Assembly (NCBI RefSeq): GCF_963511525.1
Contig: NZ_CAUPIY010000008.1
Span: 1-64,000 of the forward strand
Length of the DNA stretch: 64,000 nt
Reading direction: 5' to 3'
DNA from: Mobiluncus sp963511525
GTDB taxonomy: Bacteria > Actinomycetota > Actinomycetes > Actinomycetales > Actinomycetaceae
A model generated the notes under the pieces. The model saw only the letters and a list, made by a program, of their open reading frames with translations. It had not been told where the DNA came from and did no database searches. A program made the position numbers and the translations under genes. Position 1 is the stretch's first letter; every line of letters begins with the position of its first letter. Below, piece after piece: positions 42,651 to 54,900 of this stretch.

Positions 42651-42699
42651 AACCCCATTTGACACCTACCGGGGTCAAGGACAGCATTTTTTTATCTTA

Positions 42700-42725
42700 G
42701 TGTAAACTTTTGCATTTTTTTACAC
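42700..42725. promoter_or_regulatory. Operator-like inverted repeat, aceA-proximal
   Basis: GTGTAAA (42700-42706) / TTTACAC (42719-42725) with a 12-base spacer containing CTTTTGCA, which resembles the RamB half-site TTTGCAAA. It resembles the repeat at 42628-42650. Confidence 0.5.
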
Positions 42726-42851
42726 AATATTGTCTTGAAAACGCAGACAACCTAGCGCCAGAATAAAAGTAATAAACCTTTTCACTCAATGGCGAGCCTA
42801 CAACCCCCGTAAGTTCACAACCTGAGTGCCCAACAAGTTAGGAACCGCAAA

Positions 42852-44141
42852 ATGACCGAAACTGCTGAACAGCGCATTGCCCGTGTTGGCGCCGAAATCG
42901 ACAAAGACTGGAAGACCAACCCTCGCTGGAAGGGTGTCGTTCGCGAATACACTGGTGAACAGGTCGCTCGCCTCCAGGGCTCTATCACCCAGGAACACAC
43001 TCTGGCCCGGCTGGGTGCTGAAAAACTCTGGAAGGCTCTGCACGAGAACGACTACGTGCACGCTTTGGGTGCCATCACCGGTAACCAGGCCGTAGAAATG
43101 GCGAAGGCCGGTTTGAAGGCTATCTACCTGTCCGGCTGGCAGGTCGCGGGCGACGGCAACTCTGCCTCTGAAACCTACCCCGACCAGTCCCTTTACCCCT
43201 ACGATTCGGTACCGAAGATGGTCAAGCGGATCAACAACGCCCTAGTGCGCGCCGATCAGGTGGATTACTCCGAAGGCAAGTCCGATGTGGACTACTTCCT
43301 GCCTATCGTGGCTGACGCGGAAGCCGGTTTCGGCGGCCCGCTGAACGCTTACGAACTGGCCAAGCACCTGATCGAGGCCGGTGCCTCCGGGATGCACTAC
43401 GAGGATCAGCTGTCCTCGGCAAAGAAGTGCGGTCACTTGGGCGGCAAGGTGTTGATTCCGACCCAGCAGCACATCCAAAACTTGAAGGCGGCTCGTTTGG
43501 CGGCTGACGTGGAAGGCGTGCCGACCTTGCTGGTGGCTCGTACCGACTCCTTGGGCGCGAACCTCATCACCTCCGATGTGGACGAAACCGACAAGCCGTT
43601 CCTGACCGGCGAGCGCTCCCCCGAAGGCCACTACTACACCACCCCGGGTGCTGAGGTCGTTATCGCTCGTTTGCTGGCTTTCGCCCCCTACGCGGACTTG
43701 CTGTGGGTCGAAACCAACACCCCGGATCCCGAGTTGGCTCGCAAAGTCGCCGAAGCGGTCAAGGGCAAGTACCCGGACAAGATGCTGGCCTACAACTGCT
43801 CGCCGTCCTTCAACTGGAAAGCCAACCTGTCCGACGATCAAATCGCTTCCTTCCAGAAGGACTTGGGCGCGATGGGTTACGCCTTCCAGTTCATCACTCT
43901 GGCGGGCTTCCACCAGATCAACTACGGCATGTTCGACCTGGCCTACGGCTACGCTCGCGAAGGCATGAGCGCCTACGTGAAGTTGCAGCAAGCCGAGTTC
44001 GACTCCGAGTCCCGCGGCTACACCGCCACCAAGCACCAGCGCGAGGTTGGTGCGGGCTACTTTGACTTGGTGTCCACCACCGTGAACCCCGAATCCTCCA
44101 CCTTGGCGTTGAAGGGTTCCACCGAAGAAGCTCAGTTCTAA
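42852..44141 (+). CDS. aceA: Isocitrate lyase
   Basis: 429 aa. Splits isocitrate to glyoxylate and succinate. Active-site Cys193 in KKCGHLGGKVL; GWQVAGDGNSASETYPDQSLYP and NCSPSFNWK are family blocks. AGGAA lies seven bases before the ATG. First gene of the glyoxylate-shunt pair, divergent from the RamB-like regulator. Confidence 0.97.
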   Translation: MTETAEQRIARVGAEIDKDWKTNPRWKGVVREYTGEQVARLQGSITQEHTLARLGAEKLWKALHENDYVHALGAITGNQAVEMAKAGLKAIYLSGWQVAGDGNSASETYPDQSLYPYDSVPKMVKRINNALVRADQVDYSEGKSDVDYFLPIVADAEAGFGGPLNAYELAKHLIEAGASGMHYEDQLSSAKKCGHLGGKVLIPTQQHIQNLKAARLAADVEGVPTLLVARTDSLGANLITSDVDETDKPFLTGERSPEGHYYTTPGAEVVIARLLAFAPYADLLWVETNTPDPELARKVAEAVKGKYPDKMLAYNCSPSFNWKANLSDDQIASFQKDLGAMGYAFQFITLAGFHQINYGMFDLAYGYAREGMSAYVKLQQAEFDSESRGYTATKHQREVGAGYFDLVSTTVNPESSTLALKGSTEEAQF

Positions 44142-44166
44142 TATCGTTGCGAATTCAACCCCCAAA

Positions 44167-44208
44167 CCGGGCGGCGTCCTCGATTGCGAGACCGTCGACG
44201 CCGCCCGG
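44167..44208 (+). promoter_or_regulatory. Stable intergenic hairpin between aceA and aceB
   Basis: CCGGGCGGCGTC (44167-44178) / GACGCCGCCCGG (44197-44208) form a perfect 12-bp stem without a T run. It may stabilise aceA message or lower read-through to aceB. Confidence 0.6.
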
Positions 44209-44244
44209 TCACCCATCTATTGAGAAAAAAGAAAAGAGACACAC

Positions 44245-45876
44245 ATGGAACTCCGTCCTGTGAAAGTGGTTCATCCGGTCGTCGACGGCAAAGAAGTTGT
44301 AGTTGAGCGCGAGGACGAAATCCTCACCCCGGAAGCCTTGACTTTCCTGAAAAAACTGCACGTGAATTTTTCCGGGCGCCGCGCCGAGTTGCTGCGTGAC
44401 CGCCACGACCGCCGTCAGCAGCTGGTCAATGGGCGGCTGCCGCGCTTCTTGGTGGAAACCAGGGACGTGCGCGAGGATGACTCGTGGAAAGTTGCCCCGC
44501 TGGGTCCCGGCCTGGAGGATCGCCGGGTCGAAATGACCGGCCCGACCGACCGCAAGATGACTATTAACGCCCTGAATTCCGGGGCTGCCGCGTGGATGGC
44601 AGACTTCGAGGATGCCAACACGCCCCACTGGGAAAACGTCATCGGCGGCCAGGTCAACCTGCGTGACGCGATTGCGGGAACTATCACGTTTGATTCCCCG
44701 CAAGGCAAGCACTACGAGCTAAAGGATCACGACATCACCAAGCTGCCGACCCTGCTGGTGCGTCCGCGCGGCTGGCACCTGGTGGAAAAGCACATCATGG
44801 CTGGTAACGAGCCGATGGTGGGCGCCTTGGTGGACTTCGGTCTGTACTTTTTCCACAACGCCAAGACGTTGATTGAAAAGGGCCGCGGACCGTACTTTTA
44901 CCTGCCGAAGATGGAGTCTCACCGTGAGGCGCGTCTGTGGGCTGACGTGTTTTCTTACGCCGAAGAGTACGTGGGGATTCCTCACGGCACGATTCGCGCC
45001 ACCTGCTTGATTGAGACCATCATGGCCGCTTTCGAGATGGAAGAATTCCTCTATGAGCTGCGCGATTACAGCGCCGGGCTGAACGCTGGGCGTTGGGATT
45101 ACATTTTCTCGATCATTAAGAAGTTCCGCGATTCCGGCTCCAAGTACATCCTGCCGGATCGTGCTTTGGTCGGCATGACTGCCCCGATGATGCGCGCCTA
45201 CACCGAGTTGCTGGTGAAAACGTGTCACAAGCGCGGGGCGTCGGCTATTGGCGGGATGTCCGCCTTTATCCCTTCGCGTGACGCGAGCGAAAACGCTGAG
45301 ATTGAGCGGAAAGTCCGGGCGGACAAGTCCCGCGAGGCCGCCGATGGTTTCGACGGTTCGTGGTGCGCTCACCCCGGCATGGTGCCCTACATTCGCGATG
45401 AGTTCGACAAGGTTTTGGGCACGAACCCGAACCAAATCTCGAAGCAGCGTCCCGAGGTGAACGTTACGGCAGAGGATCTGTTGAACGTGTCTGCTACCGA
45501 GGGTGCAGTGAGCGAAGCGGGTGTGCGCACCAACATTTCGGTTTCCTTGCGCTACCTGGAATCTTGGCTGGGCGGCAACGGCGCGGTCGGCATCTTCGGC
45601 CTGATGGAAGACGCCGCGACCGCCGAGATTTCCCGCGCCCAGATTTGGCAGTGGATTCACAACCGCGTCAAGCTCGACGACGGCCGCGAGGTTACTCGCG
45701 AACTGTGCCAGTCCCTCATGGATGAGGAATCCGCGAAGTTCAAGGCTGAAATCGGGGATGACCCGCAGCGTCAAGCCAACCTGACCCGCGCGGTCCAGAT
45801 TTTTGGCGACATCTCGCTGCAAGACGAGTTCCCGACCTTCCTGACCGTTCCTGTTTACGCCAACTACGTGGCCTAA
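44245..45876 (+). CDS. aceB: Malate synthase A
   Basis: 543 aa, form A length. Condenses glyoxylate and acetyl-CoA to malate. Blocks: AWMADFEDANTPHWENVIGGQVNLRD (catalytic region), RPRGWHLVEKH, GTIRATCLIETIMAAFEMEE and DGSWCAHPGMV. The ribosome site is a weak AAAAGAGA. It is 103 bases after aceA with a hairpin between. Confidence 0.97.
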   Translation: MELRPVKVVHPVVDGKEVVVEREDEILTPEALTFLKKLHVNFSGRRAELLRDRHDRRQQLVNGRLPRFLVETRDVREDDSWKVAPLGPGLEDRRVEMTGPTDRKMTINALNSGAAAWMADFEDANTPHWENVIGGQVNLRDAIAGTITFDSPQGKHYELKDHDITKLPTLLVRPRGWHLVEKHIMAGNEPMVGALVDFGLYFFHNAKTLIEKGRGPYFYLPKMESHREARLWADVFSYAEEYVGIPHGTIRATCLIETIMAAFEMEEFLYELRDYSAGLNAGRWDYIFSIIKKFRDSGSKYILPDRALVGMTAPMMRAYTELLVKTCHKRGASAIGGMSAFIPSRDASENAEIERKVRADKSREAADGFDGSWCAHPGMVPYIRDEFDKVLGTNPNQISKQRPEVNVTAEDLLNVSATEGAVSEAGVRTNISVSLRYLESWLGGNGAVGIFGLMEDAATAEISRAQIWQWIHNRVKLDDGREVTRELCQSLMDEESAKFKAEIGDDPQRQANLTRAVQIFGDISLQDEFPTFLTVPVYANYVA

Positions 45877-45898
45877 CGCCGCGGATTGCGCGAAAACC

Positions 45899-45944
45899 GC
45901 AAAGAGCCGGTTTTGTACCGTTTGGTACAGAACCGGCTCTTTGC
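45899..45944. terminator. Bidirectional terminator between aceB and the giant surface gene
   Basis: GCAAAGAGCCGGTT pairs with AACCGGCTCTTTGC, and inner GTACC with GGTAC. A-rich and T-rich ends on both strands suit the convergent genes. Confidence 0.9.
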
Positions 45945-45965
45945 TATTTCGCACTAAACCCAGGA

Positions 45966-48900
45966 TTAGCGCAGGGCGCTATAGATTTCGCCACGCACTT
46001 TCTCGGTGACCGCGGCTTTCCCTCCGACCACGTCAACCTTGCGGACGCTGGCCCGATTCCGGGTCAGGAACTGGGTAGTGGGTTGGGTTAGGGTGTCCGT
46101 CCTGGTCAGCACCAGAGGCGAACCGGTCCGGGCGGTTAGGGATGCCGCCAGGGTCGCATCGGGGAAGTCCTTGCCGGTCGCAACGGCAATTCGACCCGGA
46201 TTCGGCGGGAAGTAAGCCGAGGCAACCTTTTCTGCGGTTTCGTAACGGTCGACACCGACTTGCTTCTCATCGAGATGCACCGACCGCTCGGCAGCCGCTA
46301 CTGCCGGCCCACCCACTGCAACGACCTTTGCCGCCTTGGCGGAGTTCATCCAGCCTTGGCTGGTTCCATCCACCGTCCGGCGCGGAGTGAGCAACACTAC
46401 GCCGACATTCTTGATGGCTGCCGACGAAGCACTCAAAGCGTCCGGGTAGTCAACGCCGGTCGCCAGGTACACGTCGGATTTATCCCGGCCACGTGCCGCC
46501 AACAGGTGATCAGCGACGGCTCCCGCGGTACGGTAGCGGTCCTGGCCACCCAGGCGCTGTACCTGGAATCCGGCATTTTGCAGCTGAGATGCCGCCCCGG
46601 CGCTGATGGCACCGGGATTACCGACCAGGATAACTTTCGTAAATCCGTGGGTCCGCAGAGCATCCACAACCCGATGCGGGACTTGTTTAGTCGGAGTCAT
46701 CAGGATAGGCGCGTTGTAGTTAGCTGCCAAAGGACCGGCGACCAAAGCGTCAGGATAGTCATCGTCACGCACCAAGACCGCCGTATCTGACCACGGCAAG
46801 CTCACCTTGCCCGCGTAATCAGCGTAAGCCACCACCAGGTTGTTTGCTTCGGTCGGGGTCGAGGACTTAGCGCTAAAGAAGTCCAGCACTGCCAGAGACG
46901 TGTCGATTCGGTCATTTCCTCCGTGACGCACCACCAAGGTGTCGAGGTCACGTACCGGATACGTGATGCCGGTAGACGGGCTGATGGGTGCCACACCGGG
47001 ACGCGGTTCCGGAGTCGTGGTGGGAATGGGTGTGGGTTTAGTCGGCTCTGGCACAGGCTTTTCCTTCACCGTAAAGGTCACGTTACGGTAGAACGGGGTA
47101 ATCACGCCCGGCAAAGTAATGCGAATCACGGCCGTATAGGTGCCAGGACGTGCCGTGTCCTTGAGCGTTACCACACCCGAGTTCGGGTCGAAGGTGAATA
47201 GGCCCTCGTTGCCAGGTGGCACGGTGCTAAACAGTGTCAGTTCCGGTTTATCGCTGCCGGTGTAGACCGGTGAGGAGGAGGTACTGGTGCCTTCCGTCAC
47301 CTCCGGGACTTTGATGTCCTTGGTGTCGGGGGCGGCGTGCAGGGGAATGTTGACCGTCTTGGTTACCTGGTAGAGGCAATCAGTCGGTCCCGGTTGACCC
47401 GGGTCCGGGTTGGTGGTTATCTCGCAATGGGTCTTATCCCACACCGTGATGGTGACCGGAATGTTTCCGCCCGAGGCTTTCTCGAGGTCGGCATCGGTGG
47501 GAATCCACTTGAGTTTCACCTGGTTACCAGTAGTAACCAGGCTCATATCCCCGACCTTTGCCGGTTTATTATCTGGAGCCCAGAGCTGGAACCAATAGCT
47601 CCCTGAACCGCCCACAGCCATGACCGGCTTGGAGGTATCGACGTACTGCAGTCCCACGACCGCCGGGTTCATCGGTTCCACGGTCAACGCCAGGTCATAG
47701 GGCGGGATGTGAATGGTGTGGGAAATAATCTGGGTTTGGCCGTTGGGCAGGGTGAGCTGGTAGGACAACTGATGATCCCCGGCAGCCGAGGGCTTCGGAG
47801 TGCCTGAAACCTTCACCGAGCAGCTGCGCGGGTCGCTGTTATCGCAGTTCAACCCCGTGACCGTGAGGCCGTCGATACTGGTGTCAGTAAAGCTAGCGCC
47901 ATTGGAGGTGAACTCGCAACTAGCCACCGTACAGGCAGTGCCGTCCGAGTTCAGTTTCGTAACCAGGGGTTTGGTGGGGTTGTTTACCAGGTCGGCTGGA
48001 ATCGTCACTTTAATCAGCGGTTTCGGTGTAGCACTGTCAGCCAGTTTTTCACCAATCTTGGCATCAGTAGTGCCGCTGTTTCCACTCTCGATAGTTACAC
48101 GGCGCTGGTCGGTGACGTTCACACTGACCACAGCGGGTTTCGGGGCGTTGACCCCGTTCAGACCTACGTACCACACACAGAACTTGTGGGGTTCGCCCGC
48201 CGCGCTAACCGGAACCGGCTGGTTACCAGTCAGGGAAATCACCCCGTCTGTGCTCATTGTCAACCAGCTGGGCATGGAATCCGTGACTGAGCAGCTGGTG
48301 ACATCACTAAGACCGTTGGGTTTAGAGTCGTGGAATCCAGCCAAACCAGCGGCGGTTTGTTGATTACTAGGCCATTTAGCCTTGGCTCCGGGGCTGGTGT
48401 CAACCTCCGGGTTTTGCGGGTCTTGCTTGGCCAGCTGGGCGGAACCGAGCGTACTCGCGCCCACGGTGGTGTTGAGGGTGAGGTCATAGACCTGCGGGGG
48501 ACGCTGGTCAACAATGTTCACCGTGATAGCGGCCTTCTTGGTGCGCGAGGTCGTGTCGGAGTCCGCGACCACGAAATTCCCTTCCGCATTGCCACCCGGA
48601 ATGGGAGTACCGTGGACTTTTCCTTCGGAGTCCAGCACCAGTCCGGTGGTACCGATGGGATAGCACACAATCGGCTTGCTAGTCGTGCTTTCTACACCAG
48701 CGGGGCAAGGTACGGGGGAAACCCGGTTTCCGTCCTTGTCCTCTACGTAATAGGTGTAAGGCGGTACACCTCCCGTGATGTCCAGCTTCATATCGGGGAA
48801 ATCTTTGCCGTCAGCAGTGGTATCTACCTGAATTTTTTGCGTGCCATCCGGTTGGGTTTCCACTTTGACATCGGCGCCATTGGCGGAGGTACCTTTGAAA

Positions 48901-51900
48901 ATCATGTCGGTTTCAATCAGCAACGGCACAGTCTTTTCCACGCTCTGACCCGCGCCACCGGTCAAAGTAACTTTGACAGTGGCGTTGCCGTCATAAGTTT
49001 GGGTCGGGGCACCAGAAATCGTGACCTTGCCCCCGGTACAGGTGACCGCAAGTCCGTCTATCCGCGGAATAAGTTCACACTCCGCAGTAGTACCAGCAGG
49101 ACCGTCATAGGCACCGACCTCTTTACTTACGCTACAAGTCCCATTGTTAGGCTTCTCCGTGGTGGAGCCGTAACAAATACCCTTCTTACCTTTTGGCAAC
49201 TCATTATTCTTTATGGTCAGGGTCAGTTTCTGCTCCACCGTGATAGAGAAAGTCTTTTTGATCAGCTGGCCGGAGCCGTCAATGACCAAAACCTGAGCTG
49301 AATGGGTGCCGGGGGTGGCACCCGGCGGGATAGACCCGGAGAGCTTCCCATTAGAGAGCATAAACAGACCCTGATGGTCAGCCGGCACCGGTTTATCCCA
49401 GGTATTAGCTGGAATAGTCCCGCCCAAGCCGGGAATGGGGAAACACTTCGGGCGAGTATCCGACTTGGTAGTGCCTTGCGCAGCGCAATACACCGGTTCA
49501 ATGCCCTTGTATTCGCCTCCGCCGAGGAACTTGGCTTTCGCGTCCGCGTCAACAGCGTTATTAATCACGGTATTAGCATCGGCCAGCGAAGTGCTGAGGC
49601 TGCCATCCCCGCCCTTGGCTTCGGCATAGTACGCCGGATAGGGCGCGCCTGGCACCCCGACCGTATCCAACGTCACCGGGTCGCCCTGACTGTTGAACGG
49701 CGGGCCAGCCCATTCCAGCTTTTGCACCACCGGAATGTTCACGGTGGCACTACGCACCATCCCGTGTCCGTCGGTGACTTTCAGTTCGACCGCCAGGGAC
49801 GTGGTCCCCTCCGGGATAGCCCCAGTGTCTGCGGAGCTGAGCGTCAAGGTTTGTGCCTTCTTGGTCTGGTCTCCCTTCGGCATGGCCGCATCACCAGAGT
49901 CTGCGGCCGTGAGGGTTAGCTTGTCAACGCCCACATTTTCACTGTTACCGTCACGCTTGTACGCCGTGACCTTCACAATCGTGTAGTTGGCGTCGCCTAG
50001 GGCGTAGGTGCCGTCCCAGGCACTAGCGTTGTTGATTAGGGCCGTTCCTGCTTGTGTCGTTGACGTAATGGTTCCGTGGTAGTCGACTGTGCCGACTGTG
50101 GAATCGTAGCTACCGTTGGTGGCGCGAATCATGCCGGTAGGAGCGCTGGTGTTTACCTGGAGCGGGGAGGCAAACACGCGCAGCGGTATCGACTTGTTGG
50201 CGGTGAGGCCGGTCGAGTCGCCGTTGGGTTTCTTGGTGTTTGCCGTAATCGTGAGGGTAAAGTCCTTTACCCCACTGAACTCTTGGGTGGCGTAGTCCAC
50301 AATGGTGCAGTCCGCTGGGTTGCTGCACGTGTAAGACCCGTCTGTATTCAGAGTGGCGTTTCCGCCGCTAGACACAACTTTGAATTGTTTGGGCAAGCCA
50401 GCAATCTTTACTGACTTTAGCGGTGCCGCCGTGGAGTCCTTGCTGGGGTCGACCAGCCATGTCATCACCGGAATGCCCTTAACGCTGGGATTAGTGCTGT
50501 CCAATGTGACGTTGGTGAAGTCCAGGCCTTGCCAGGCGTAGCGTTCCCGTTCATTCGTATTGAACTTCGGCTGACGGCTATCGTTGACCGAAATTGTCAG
50601 GGTACTATTCACCGACTTGCCGTTATGATCCTTGACGGTAACCTGGCAGGTGACTTTTGTACCTTCACTGAAGGCATTTTTGGGAACGTGGATTTTGCCC
50701 TCTGACACACTCAGGTTGTTACAGCCGCTCAAGCTCACCGTGTCAATCTTTCCAGACCCGCCGGTCACCCCAATACTGATGTCTGCCGCTTGCCCGACCT
50801 CGACAGTGGCACTGGTCACCGTAATAGTAGGCTCGCGCGTATCAGTCACGGAAAAGGTTACGTTTGAGGTGGTGTTGGTTGGCTCACCATCAGCATTATC
50901 CTGGAGCATAATCGGGTAGTCACCCAGGTTAAAGGTGCCGTTGGTGCCAGCTGTCGGGGGCTGTCCGGGTTTGAGGGTGCCCACGAGTTTCCCGTCCGGG
51001 GTCAAGGCCAGGCCGGTATCGTCCAGCGGATAGTTCCCCTGCGAATCAGGGGTAACGCCCTGGATAGAGTACTTCCCGGTCGCAATAGTTTCATTGCTAG
51101 CGTTCTTGATTTCTGGGACGGGCAACACCTGGTTGCTGGGGTTATCGGTCTTAACCGTGCCGTGATTGTCCAGCACCGGCACCGTGGCACTCGGCGTCAC
51201 ATTGAAATTGTTTGCCGGGTTGGAAAATGCCGAAGCCACCGTAATCTGGAATTGCTGGGTAATCGGATTGCTGCCCGGCGCACTGGAAGCCACCGTCACA
51301 GTAACAGTCCGATTGCTAACGAGCTCCGTCGGCGTACCGGAAATCAGCCCAGTCTCGGGATTAATGGATAACCCCGCGGGCAAACCAGATGCCGAATAGG
51401 TAATGTCAGCCTTCTGGCATTTCTTGTCAGCATCCAGCCCATAACAGGTATCACCGCTACCCGTTGTCGGAGTAAAGGAATCAATAGCACTGCCAGCATA
51501 GAAGCTATGACTACTCGGATCTGGCTCAGACGCGCTGAACTTGTCATTCACCGGGATTTTCACTTCGACCTGTTTTTGCTCTTGCGGAGAGGAGCTATCC
51601 GTCAGGGAAAATGCGCCCGTAGCCACATTCCCAGCCCCCGTTGTGGGCACACCCGAGAGGCACACATCGTTATTACTGACATTCAGCGTCATGCCAGTGG
51701 GCAAGCCTGAAGTACCGCTAATGCCATAGGGCGTAGTTCCGCCGGAAACCCCCAAGCAGTAGGGACCATAGCTGCTATCCCCTACGGTGGCAGTGGGCAT
51801 GATGGTCTTGGCAACCGACAATCCCGCCCCAATATGCAGGGGGCGGGTGAGAGTCCGCTCCACCCCGTCATCATCCGTAACCTTTATGGTCAGGATGTTC

Positions 51901-54900
51901 TCACTAGTATCAGTCGGTACTGTACCGGTCAGTACAATATCTGTGCCATTAGCGGCAAGTTTATAGCCAAGGTTCCCCGGCAAACCGGTCACGTTTACGG
52001 TGTAAGGCCCGGTTCCGCCGCTCACGGTCGCGATAGTGGCTGGGTTGGCGCCTAAATCTCGGGTGCTGGTCAGATCTCCGGCATTAGCTTCCGTCACCGC
52101 CAAGTCAGACGCCGCCACGACCAAGTTTTTCACGATGGTGGTGGTTTTGTCGTTTTCAGCGGTGGCGGTAATGGTGATGGGGTAGGTTCCAGATTCCCCG
52201 GAAGCAATCTTATTGGGCGAAAGCGTGCCGGTGGCGGGGTCGAAGGTTACCCCTTCGGGCAGCCCCTCAACGGTCCACGAGGTAATCTTTGGCCCGTATC
52301 CGGTCGCATCCTTTGGCAAATCTGTCCAGCCCTGAACGCTCTTGCCTTCCGTCCCGGTCAAGTCCGTGCTGGAACTGTTCGTCAGGCTGCTCAAGTTCGG
52401 GACCCGGTTGTCCACGACTGTGTACGTAATGGTGGCAGGCTCGCTGACGTTGCCGTTCATGTCCGTCACCGTCACGCTAAACGTACCGCCGCCCGCGCTG
52501 GTGACGTGGCCAGGGCCGGGCTTTCCTGTAACGGTCAGTACATTATTGGTCAGCGTGAGACTCATCCAGCTAGGTTTGCCAGAATCTGAGACGCTCTCAT
52601 ATTGCCCGGAACCATCGCTAACCGGTATGACCTGGTTCACATTTTCTCCGACCTCGGCGTTTATCCTGGTCGCACTCACCACTGGCTTACGGGTGTCCGC
52701 GATAGAAAACACCAGGTTAGATTTCTTGGTTTGCGCCGGGGAATCCGAATCGGTAACGCTCACCACCACGGCGGCGCTGGCACCGGGCTTCGGAATACCC
52801 ACGAGCTGACCGGTGGACTTGTTTAGGAACAATCCCGTGTCCCCCAGGGCACAGTTGCCGGACACATCGGTATTGTCGCAGGGTACAGTCAGATAAGTAT
52901 ACGGACTGACTCCGCCCGTAACCAAAGACGGGAGCGTCAATGTGTTGCCGGTAACAGCGGGTTTGTCCAGGTTAATCCCAATAGTGGGCAGATTATTGTC
53001 AACGTTGCGCGAAACCTTATCCCAGGTCGTTTGGTCGATATTGCCAGGTTTTGCACCATTACCAGTTTGAGCGATGGATACCCCACTGGGAATTACTACC
53101 GGTGTTCCGTTGGCATCCTGTGGCTTATCGGTGAATTTCAGGTCGGTGGCTACCGGGATAAATGCTTCTACGGTGACGGTTCGTCCCGCCGCCCCGGTCA
53201 CGTAAATGTTCAGGGAGGACCCGGGCACCATCGTTTTGGGCCAGGTTCCGGTCAAACAGATGTCTCCACCCGCATTGGAATCCGGGGAACCATCGCACCA
53301 ATCAGCTTTTAGTTGTTGGGCGGGATTGGTAACCCCGGCGTTATAGGCGTCCAGCCCTTCCACCCGCGGCTTGGAATAAGGCCAAGCGCCGCCGCTCACG
53401 GTGGCAATCGTAAGTTTTCCGTTCGTCCCGACCGGCTGTTTCTTAACGCCCCGACACGGGTAATCGGCTCCGGTCTGCGGCTTTCCGCACGGAGTAATGA
53501 GTTTCAACAGCGGGTTAATGACCAGCGTATTCTCTGCACCTGCGGGCAGGCCAGCTTTATGCTGGGCACTGTCGGTGACCTGCAGCCCTGTGAGGTCAAT
53601 AGTGCCCGCCACCTTTGGAGTTCCGGTGACACGCCCGTCACGTTCCAGGCACAGCCCCGAATCCTCGCCGTCTTTGGTACGTAAGACCCATCCGGTACAG
53701 CTATACGGAGTGGTAGATTCGGTGTGAGCAGAACCCGAAGGGAAACTGAACCCGTAGCTACCACTACCTCCCGAAGCGGTGAACCGGAAAGTTGAGCCGT
53801 CTTCCTGCTGATATACCGCCCCAACGGCGGCGCTGGGCAAAGTGTAGCTCTCAAACTCCAGCGGCGGATAAATCTCCGGGGTAAACACCCGGTCAATGCT
53901 GACCGCGGCAGTACCCGTTCCGGCGCTCACCCGCAGGGTATAGGTTTTGCCGTTGGTTAGCACGCCAGAGTTGCAAGTGAGTTTGGGTTTGGAACCGCTG
54001 GTATCCACGCTACAGCCGTTGATTGGCTTATCGTCCGAGCCGATAACCTGGTACGTCTTGGGGAGGCTATCGGCGCCGGTGGCGGGGTTAAAGGTCCACT
54101 TATAAGCCTGTCCGGTGGTGCCGCCCGGCGCTACGCCCGGCTCAAACACCAGGGTGGAGGGCGAGACGGTAATTTTCACATTAAACTCAGCCGACCATAC
54201 GCCGTTCACGCCCAACGCTTTCAAGGGAACCTGGTATTCCCCGACGTCACCCTTAACCGGGGTGCCGGTGAGCGTCCCGTCCGGGTTCAGGGTGACCCCG
54301 GTCAGTCCGGGCAGCTTTTGTGCCGCAGTGGGGCAGGGAGAAGTGGCCGCCGGAACAAAGTCCGAGGTCGCATAGCATTTAATGGCAGGTGAAACCGCAG
54401 CGTTAACCGCCCCGGTCACGGTCGTCGGGGCAGGGCTGGAGGAAACCGGAATGCCCTGTTCCAGGTCGATTGCGACATTGTTATTTGTCTGAGGGACACG
54501 CTGGTCCACCACGTGCACCCGCAAAGTTACAGTGCCTTCCATTCCGTTGGCACCGGTGACTTTCAGGGTGACGGAGCCACTATTGCCCGCCACAGCCTGA
54601 TTGGTGGCTTTCAGAGTGTACTTGCCCGTGCCAGAGTCAACCGTGAGGGTTACACCATCTAATTTCACCTGACTGGTGATTGTATAGTTTGTGGGCGTGC
54701 CCGAGGGGTCGTTTACCGGCAAAAACCCGGTGACGGTTTCCCCTACATTCGCCGTGAGGGAAGCATCCTCGGCCACACTCGGACGCCGGTCATCGACCCG
54801 TTTCAGGTTCAAGCCGACGTTTAGAGAACATCCCTGCGAGCATGAAACCGTATCAGAATCGGTCACTACCACCCGCAGCTCAGGGAAGCCGGCGGTGCCC

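Noticed and set aside
43242..45954. Long minus-strand open frames opposite aceA and aceB
   Set aside because: Antisense shadows of GC-biased, conserved genes, with His/Val/Leu-rich composition and no family likeness.
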